A stretch of DNA of 52,267 nt. Source: a virus. The notes under the pieces are model-generated. The model was not told where the DNA came from and searched no databases. It saw only the letters and a program-made list of their open reading frames with translations. This document shows, piece after piece, positions 47,930 to 52,267 of the stretch. Position 1 is the stretch's first letter, and the number at the start of each line of letters is the position of its first letter. The translations under genes were made by a program, and so were the position numbers. Location of the stretch: IMG/VR virus record IMGVR_UViG_3300032053_000108, positions 1-52,267 of that record, one strand, 5' to 3'.

Positions 47930-48283
47930 TTAGACGCAATAAAGGTTGCCCATCGTATTCACATGCGTTATACTGCCGTTGCAGGATAAATGAAGTTCCA
48001 TAGTTCCTTCAGCCATTTGAGTTGAGGTAATGGGAATATGGAACTCAACCCATAGGTTGAAGCCTGTGGGAATCCAATAGCATCGGGAGAGCGTAAGAGA
48101 TACGCCTTTGGGTTTTATTTCGCTCGATGATATAATGGCAAGGCGGTTGATATTTGCCTTTACGGTCTGTAATACGAAGGCCAACAGCCTTGAACTATCC
48201 AAGAAGTGTGTCCAGTTTGCGACTAAGAGTTCTTCCAGTTTGTCTTCTCTGAAGGTGTTCTTCAGCACACTTACCAATTCCAT
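47930..48283 (-). CDS. Small hypothetical protein
   Basis: 117 residues. N-terminal helices (LKNTFREDKLEELLVANWTH, LLAFVLQTVKANINRLAII) and a C-terminal beta part (VSLTLSRCYWIPTG, LWVEFHIPITSTQMAEGTME, LHLSCNGSITHVNTMGN). Reads as a normal soluble protein; family not known. Divergent from the next gene with about 14 bp between start regions. Confidence 0.55.
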   Translation of the reverse strand: MELVSVLKNTFREDKLEELLVANWTHFLDSSRLLAFVLQTVKANINRLAIISSSEIKPKGVSLTLSRCYWIPTGFNLWVEFHIPITSTQMAEGTMELHLSCNGSITHVNTMGNLYCV

Positions 48284-48297
48284 GTTTGGAGTTTCCC

Positions 48298-48555
48298 GTG
48301 AAAAAGCCAGATGTTTACTTAAAAGAGTATTGCCAGCGTCTTTCGGATGATAACCTCAAGTTTATGACTGGAAGGTTGAATCAAAAATTGGGTGGCGATG
48401 TGGCAGAAATTCTTGATTTCCTCAGCAACGTGCGTGAGATTGATCGTTGGCTCGCTTCGGCATGTACCAGTAATGATCTTTTTGACATGATCGACCTTAT
48501 ACATTCATCAGTGGTGAAAGAATATGACCGTCGTTGCAGCAGCAATGCAGCCTGA
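48298..48555 (+). CDS. Small hypothetical protein
   Basis: 85 residues from GTG 48298, preceded by TTGGAG; a TTG at 48286 is in frame too. Helical: VYLKEYCQRLSDDNLKFMTG, LNQKLGGDVAEILDFLSNVR, DLFDMIDLIHSSVVKEYDRR. No recognised family. Overlaps the following membrane-protein frame by 32 bp. Confidence 0.55.
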   Translation: MKKPDVYLKEYCQRLSDDNLKFMTGRLNQKLGGDVAEILDFLSNVREIDRWLASACTSNDLFDMIDLIHSSVVKEYDRRCSSNAA

Positions 48556-48748
48556 GCCTATCGCCAAGTGCTGCCAGTCTCCTCCAAAAAAATCCCGATT
48601 CTGGTTAGGATTCCTTTTCGGACTTCCTGTGTATCCATTGGCTATGCCGTGGCTACTACTTGGTCTTCCGGCTAGATACTCTGAAGCGTATCTTTGGCTG
48701 TATGTGGAATATATCAGATGCGTGATGCACACTTTGGGTGTCTCATGA
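48524..48748 (+). CDS. Small membrane protein
   Basis: 74 residues. Polar start (KCCQSPPKKSRFW), then a long hydrophobic stretch FLFGLPVYPLAMPWLLLGLP (about 30-49), and a Tyr-rich end. Probably one or two membrane passes. Ends in an ATGA overlap with the exported peptidase-like gene; may assist its export or anchor it. Possible holin-like function cannot be supported from sequence. Confidence 0.5.
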   Translation: MTVVAAAMQPEPIAKCCQSPPKKSRFWLGFLFGLPVYPLAMPWLLLGLPARYSEAYLWLYVEYIRCVMHTLGVS

Positions 48749-49284
48749 AAAAGGCATTTTTGGCAATTGACATATTGCTGATGTCAGCAATATCCGTATT
48801 TGCCGTCGATATTCCCAAAGATTGCCGTGTGGCAAATATTCCACCAGGATATTGCTGCTGGGCAAGCCTCGAAACTTTGGGCAAGGTCCACAAAATATCC
48901 AGCCTGGATGGTTTGCTGGAATCCAGGACCAAAGAAAACGATACGATTGTCGTTTATCCTGGTGGTTTGCATCATGTTGAGCCAAAAAATTATGGATACG
49001 ACCATGCCATAAGTTCTAAACTCACCGATCTCAAGGTGAAGTTTTGGATGAATTTCACTGGCAGTTTCGACCGATCTCTGTTAAAGTATGCTAACTCGCA
49101 TGGATGCTTGGTGGGGTTGAAGGCAGGTGCCAGGGGCAAACTCGGCCACGGCATTGTCTTGACCCATTACGATGACAAGATTATTCGGTTCTATGACTCC
49201 AACCAGTCGAACGACACTTGGGAAGGATCGAGAGAGTGGTTCGATTTTTGGTGGAGTGGTATGACCGTAGTGGTTGAAAAATGA
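48745..49284 (+). CDS. Exported papain-like cysteine peptidase-like protein
   Basis: 179 residues from ATG 48745 in an ATGA overlap. Signal peptide residues 1-20 (KKAFLAIDILLMSAISVFA, cut before VDIP). Then NIPPGYCCWASLETLG (nucleophile Cys 37 or 38, in the C-W-A-S motif), and LGHGIVLTHYDDKIIRFYDS (catalytic His and Asp/Asn), the arrangement of papain/C39-like fold. No Gln before the Cys is obvious. Located outside the cytoplasm; a role in cleaving host envelope or phage proteins is possible. Activity is inferred. Confidence 0.7.
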   Translation: MKKAFLAIDILLMSAISVFAVDIPKDCRVANIPPGYCCWASLETLGKVHKISSLDGLLESRTKENDTIVVYPGGLHHVEPKNYGYDHAISSKLTDLKVKFWMNFTGSFDRSLLKYANSHGCLVGLKAGARGKLGHGIVLTHYDDKIIRFYDSNQSNDTWEGSREWFDFWWSGMTVVVEK

Positions 49285-49673
49285 AGTTTCACACAAAAAA
49301 GACTGCCTATTTTGAGGCTCGTATATACATTGGCTCTCGTGTCAAGTATGACGGGCCTCAATTTTCGTTTTCCGAGCTTAGAGAAGCCATTGGATATTTC
49401 CAAACAAACAACGGGATTGAATCCAATCCAGTTCGCATAACTCCAACTACGTTTGTTTGGGAGAAGTACGAAGAAGAAGGATGGGAGATCGCAGTGATTG
49501 ACTATCCACGAGTAAGCAAGCCTCATGAAGTTTTGCGAAAATTCGCATACAACTTGGCGGTGCATTTGCTCGAACGGTTCGAGCAGAACCGAATGTCTAT
49601 TGTTTTTCCTGATGAAATAGTTATGCTGGAGGCCGATGACGCAGAAGAAAACAAATACAAAAGCAACGAGTAA
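49281..49673 (+). CDS. Hypothetical protein
   Basis: 130 residues, ATGA overlap with the peptidase-like gene. Beta-rich N-terminus (KTAYFEARIYIGSRVKYDG), then FSELREAIGYFQTNNGIES and a C-terminal helix VLRKFAYNLAVHLLERFEQN, acidic tail DDAEENKYKSNE. Not recognised. The helicase start codon lies just behind its stop. Confidence 0.55.
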   Translation: MKFHTKKTAYFEARIYIGSRVKYDGPQFSFSELREAIGYFQTNNGIESNPVRITPTTFVWEKYEEEGWEIAVIDYPRVSKPHEVLRKFAYNLAVHLLERFEQNRMSIVFPDEIVMLEADDAEENKYKSNE

Positions 49674-49689
49674 ACGTAAGGAGAAAAAG

Positions 49690-51735
49690 GTGCCGCCAGT
49701 AATCAAAGCTGAGGATCAGCCGGTCATTGTAGCTACTGCTGATTATCCCTACGCCAAATGGAAATTCGAGAAATTCAATCCGGTGCAAAGCCGGATCATG
49801 GATTTTTATGACAAGGATGTGAATGGTCTGATTGCCGCTATGACATCAGCAGGCAAGACCGTCGTTGCTGAAATGTTTCTTGCGCAAGAGATTCGCAAAC
49901 GTGGCGGCAAAGGCATGTTCCTTGCCCCGTTGCGTGCATTGGCCCGTGAAAAGATTACTGATTGGAAAGATGAAAAATATCACTTTGCCGATCAGAAGAT
50001 TTCCATCTGCACTGGCGACTATAGATTGACCAAAGAGCGATCCAAAGAGTTGAATGATGCCAATCTCATCATTATGACTTCGGAAATGCTCAATCACCGT
50101 AGTCGCAATCACAAAGCAGAACAAAACAACTGGTTACTTGATGTTGGCACGTTGATTATTGATGAAAGTCACTTGCTGACTGTTGCTGGTCGTGGCGACC
50201 ATTTGGAAGTCGGTTTGATGAAGTTCACCGAGATCAATCCCAAGGCTCGTCTTGTATTGCTTTCGGCGACGATGCCAAACGTCGAAGAGATTGCAGACTG
50301 GATCAGTTATTCTTTGACCAAGCGTGAAACCTTCATGCTCAGGTCCAAGTACCGTCCAGTTCCGCTCACGGTTCACTATGAGTCGTACTACGACACTGGC
50401 AAATACGATCAAGTTGAAGAAGAGAAAGTCAATAAGGCACTCGAAATTATTGAGTGGTATCCTGACGACAAATTCCTGGTCTTTGCTCATACAAAGCGCA
50501 CGGGCGAATTGATGAAGCAAAGCCTGCGATCTATTGGCGTAGAAGCACAGTTCCACAACGCTGACTTGCAGGCCGACGAGCGAGCCAAAGTGGAAGACCG
50601 ATTCCGCAACGATCCTAAGCTGCGTGTCATTGTTGCCACGTCCACTTTGGCATGGGGGTTAAATCTTCCTGCTCGACGTGTTATTATTCTTGGCGTCAAT
50701 CGTGGCATTAGTGAAGTGGAGTCATACGATATTCTTCAGATGATTGGCCGATCTGGTCGCCTGGGCATTGACCCGATGGGCGATGCTTATATTCTCGTGC
50801 CAGAAAGCGAAGAGGCAAAATATCGTCAAAAATTCAGCAAGCCAAATCGCATTGAGTCGCAGCTTTTAGAGAAAGTGGGCGACAAATACAAGGTGCTGGC
50901 CTTCCACCTTGTCAGTGAAATTCACCACGGCACAGTCTCTACCACAGACGACGTTCATGCTTGGTATAAGCGGTCGTTGGCATATTTCCAAAACAAGTCT
51001 CTGGATGAGACGGTTGTAGATCAGACTTTGAATTTGCTGAAGAAATGTAGTGCCGTGTGGGAAGAAAAAGGCGAAGAAGACGGAGAAGACAAGTGGACGT
51101 GCCGACCCATTGGTAAAGTCTCCAGCATGTTTTACTTCAGTCCGTTTGATGTTTCGGACTTGTACTTTAACTTCAAGAATCTCTTCGAGGACAAAAAAGA
51201 AGACAACGATTATTTCATCGCTACTGCCTTGGGCAATATTGATGGACAAAGGATGAATATCGTGTCTCGCATCGAGAAAGAAGAGATGAGTATGTTCGCT
51301 ACGAAGGTGCGAGCATTGATGCCAGGGAAGTTCTTCAACGATGCTTCTTTGAAAGCGAGCTTCTGTTACTTCAATCTGTTGAATGGAGTCAACGCTCAAG
51401 CCTGTGCTGCAACACAGAGGAACCTTCAGTTCGATTTTAATCGACTGTCTCAAGTGCTTCAAGCTCTTGATTCGTTTGGCGGCAATTGGCAACGTGATGG
51501 CTTCTTCAAGATGCTAGAAGGCCGTATCGTCAATGGTGTGCCAGGGCATTTAGTTGATTTGTGTCGGTTGGCAAATATTGGAAAAACACGGGCTACAAAA
51601 CTTTACAATGCAGGCTACAAGACCGTTGAATCTATTGCTGATATGGACTTCAATAAATTCAAAGAGATTGTCAACATGAAAGCTGATGCAGCCAAAGAGA
51701 TTATGGACTCTGCCAAGAAGTTCGCTCTGCTTTAA
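49690..51735 (+). CDS. Hel308/Ski2-like SF2 helicase
   Basis: 681 residues from GTG 49690, preceded by AAGGAG with 6-nt spacing and placed right after the previous stop; ATG 49636 is another possible start inside that gene. Motifs (numbered from GTG): SAGKT (53-57), Ia FLAPLRALAREK, II LIIDESHL (158-161), III LLSATMPN (192-196), IV-V RVIVATSTLAWGLNLPARRV, VI QMIGRSGRLG (about 356). A long C-terminal region contains Asp/Glu-rich parts and ends in a helix-hairpin-helix (CRLANIGKTRATKLYNAGYK). Hel308-type enzymes move 3'-5' and remodel stalled forks; second SF2 helicase in the window. The winged-helix part is not obvious. Confidence 0.85.
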   Translation: MPPVIKAEDQPVIVATADYPYAKWKFEKFNPVQSRIMDFYDKDVNGLIAAMTSAGKTVVAEMFLAQEIRKRGGKGMFLAPLRALAREKITDWKDEKYHFADQKISICTGDYRLTKERSKELNDANLIIMTSEMLNHRSRNHKAEQNNWLLDVGTLIIDESHLLTVAGRGDHLEVGLMKFTEINPKARLVLLSATMPNVEEIADWISYSLTKRETFMLRSKYRPVPLTVHYESYYDTGKYDQVEEEKVNKALEIIEWYPDDKFLVFAHTKRTGELMKQSLRSIGVEAQFHNADLQADERAKVEDRFRNDPKLRVIVATSTLAWGLNLPARRVIILGVNRGISEVESYDILQMIGRSGRLGIDPMGDAYILVPESEEAKYRQKFSKPNRIESQLLEKVGDKYKVLAFHLVSEIHHGTVSTTDDVHAWYKRSLAYFQNKSLDETVVDQTLNLLKKCSAVWEEKGEEDGEDKWTCRPIGKVSSMFYFSPFDVSDLYFNFKNLFEDKKEDNDYFIATALGNIDGQRMNIVSRIEKEEMSMFATKVRALMPGKFFNDASLKASFCYFNLLNGVNAQACAATQRNLQFDFNRLSQVLQALDSFGGNWQRDGFFKMLEGRIVNGVPGHLVDLCRLANIGKTRATKLYNAGYKTVESIADMDFNKFKEIVNMKADAAKEIMDSAKKFALL

Positions 51736-52267
51736 CGGCGAGCTTTGGCAATTCTCTGCAAGAGCTTTTGCTTGCTGAGGTAGGTTTTCTGGCTCCCTGT
51801 TATCACTGATCGTTGCTTGAATGCAGCGAACGAAGTTGATCCACTGCACGCTCCTAACAGGGAGCCAGTGCTGCTTACTAAGCAGCACGAGCAGCACATC
51901 ACCGATGGCGGCGTGATTGATACGCCGACTCCTCCACAGTCTGCGACTGATACGCTAGTTCCTCCACCATTGATGGAGCAACTAAAACTTCCGCTACAGG
52001 CGCTTCCACATCCAGATAGCGATACCGTTCCTGCCCCAATTGCAGTAAACGAAAATCCCGATCCATAAAGGCAGCAGCCTGATGTGGACAACGTGATCGT
52101 TATTGTGGTGCATGGTATAGAACAGGAGGCCATGTCCATCACTGGTGTATCTTGTGCGAACACATATCCGTCCTCGGTGGTGCCACCATTGAACATATAT
52201 GCCGGATATTCAAAGTCAGGAAATTCTACATCTAAGCTAGGCGCACGAAACGCTGGTGGAGTAACTA
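51732..52267 (-). CDS. Gly/Ser/Cys-rich structural-type protein (5' part beyond window)
   Basis: Open to the right edge, so the N-terminus is missing; at least 177 residues visible. Starts in the window with TPPAFRAPSLDVEFPDFEYP, then GGTTEDGYVFAQDTPVMDMA, followed by a low-complexity Cys/Ser/Gly/Thr part (STSGCCLYGSGFSF, SGCGSACSGSFSCSINGGGT) and a basic tail LSKQKLLQRIAKARR. Looks like an extended beta structure of a tail or surface protein. A Pro-rich frame on the other strand (51817-52068) was considered and judged less likely. Convergent overlap of 4 bp with the helicase. Confidence 0.45.
   Translation of the reverse strand, partial: VTPPAFRAPSLDVEFPDFEYPAYMFNGGTTEDGYVFAQDTPVMDMASCSIPCTTITITLSTSGCCLYGSGFSFTAIGAGTVSLSGCGSACSGSFSCSINGGGTSVSVADCGGVGVSITPPSVMCCSCCLVSSTGSLLGACSGSTSFAAFKQRSVITGSQKTYLSKQKLLQRIAKARR
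51791..51888. repeat. Two inverted repeats in the C-terminal coding part
   Basis: GGCTCCCTGTTA (51791-51802) and TAACAGGGAGCC (51855-51866) are perfect 12-bp arms 52 bp apart; immediately beyond is a near-perfect palindrome GTGCTGCTTA-C-TAAGCAGCAC (51868-51888). They lie just beyond the helicase stop; no T run follows, so they are not simple terminators. Confidence 0.7.

Noticed and set aside
51817-52068. Pro-rich + strand frame of 83 codons with TTG start
   Set aside because: Lacks a ribosome site; the minus-strand frame runs through the window edge and has a natural basic C-terminus. Either could be real, so confidence stays low.
1-52267. tRNA genes, rRNA and CRISPR arrays
   Set aside because: No cloverleaf or GTTCRANNC-type T-loop and no regularly spaced repeats were recognised by eye; a tRNA search program would be needed to exclude them.

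Overview
The window looks like part of a large, T4-related tailed-phage (myophage) genome, most likely from an environmental sample; the host cannot be named from the sequence. Evidence for a phage: a gp23-like capsid protein, T4-type recombination and replication proteins (gp41-like DnaB helicase, gp32-like single-strand binding protein with a zinc site, UvsX-type recombinase, a possible UvsY), three free-standing homing-type endonucleases (one directly behind the capsid gene), tightly packed genes with ATGA/TAATG overlaps, and many small unknown genes on both strands. The replisome is mosaic: the polymerase is a short family A enzyme, not the family B enzyme of T4.

Layout. 1-9.1 kb: accessory genes (edge-truncated DDAH/amidinotransferase-like enzyme, DUF6527-like protein, membrane-anchored thioredoxin, PD-(D/E)XK-like protein, DUF707) followed by an SF2 helicase and a ParB/KfrB-like protein. 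9.1-11.1 kb: HNH endonuclease and FAD amine oxidase. 11.1-11.9 kb: a long non-coding stretch that folds on the + strand into many hairpins, several with GNRA tetraloops, and a large multi-branched domain; I read it as a large structured ncRNA. 11.9-20 kb: replication and nucleotide block (family A polymerase, possible sigma-like protein, cobalamin adenosyltransferase, Nudix, DnaB-like helicase, UvsY-like protein, endonuclease III-like protein, dCMP deaminase). 20-35.7 kb: a glycan locus on both strands with many glycosyltransferases, a radical SAM/SPASM enzyme, methyltransferases, a NodU-type carbamoyltransferase, a sulfotransferase-like protein, a UDP-sugar dehydrogenase-like protein and UDP-galactopyranose mutase. 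35.7-41.3 kb: capsid protein, GIY-YIG endonuclease, gp32-like SSB and UvsX. 41.3-45.4 kb: two more glycosyltransferases and an amidoligase. 45.4-47.5 kb: an overlapping three-gene cassette (CCA-adding-type nucleotidyltransferase, cyclic-phosphate-processing receiver-like protein, 2H phosphoesterase-like protein) that reads as an RNA/tRNA repair unit. 47.5-52.3 kb: small unknowns, an exported papain-like protein, a Hel308-like helicase and an edge-truncated Gly/Ser/Cys-rich protein.

Three signals cut across the annotation. First, a hairpin with a 5-6 bp stem and 7-nt loop (GTGCC-TTTCATT-GGCAC, or the compensated GTGTC-TGTCAAT-GACAC) stands just before the start of the polymerase, SSB and recombinase genes, suggesting one shared RNA-level control. 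Second, at least five unrelated proteins share an N-terminal F-x-x-W-[LM] motif followed by acidic residues, resembling the T4 capsid-targeting peptide of internal head proteins; a looser version begins the CCA-adding enzyme. Third, the structured RNA region before the polymerase gene. Calls rest on motif recognition by eye; no database search or folding program was run.
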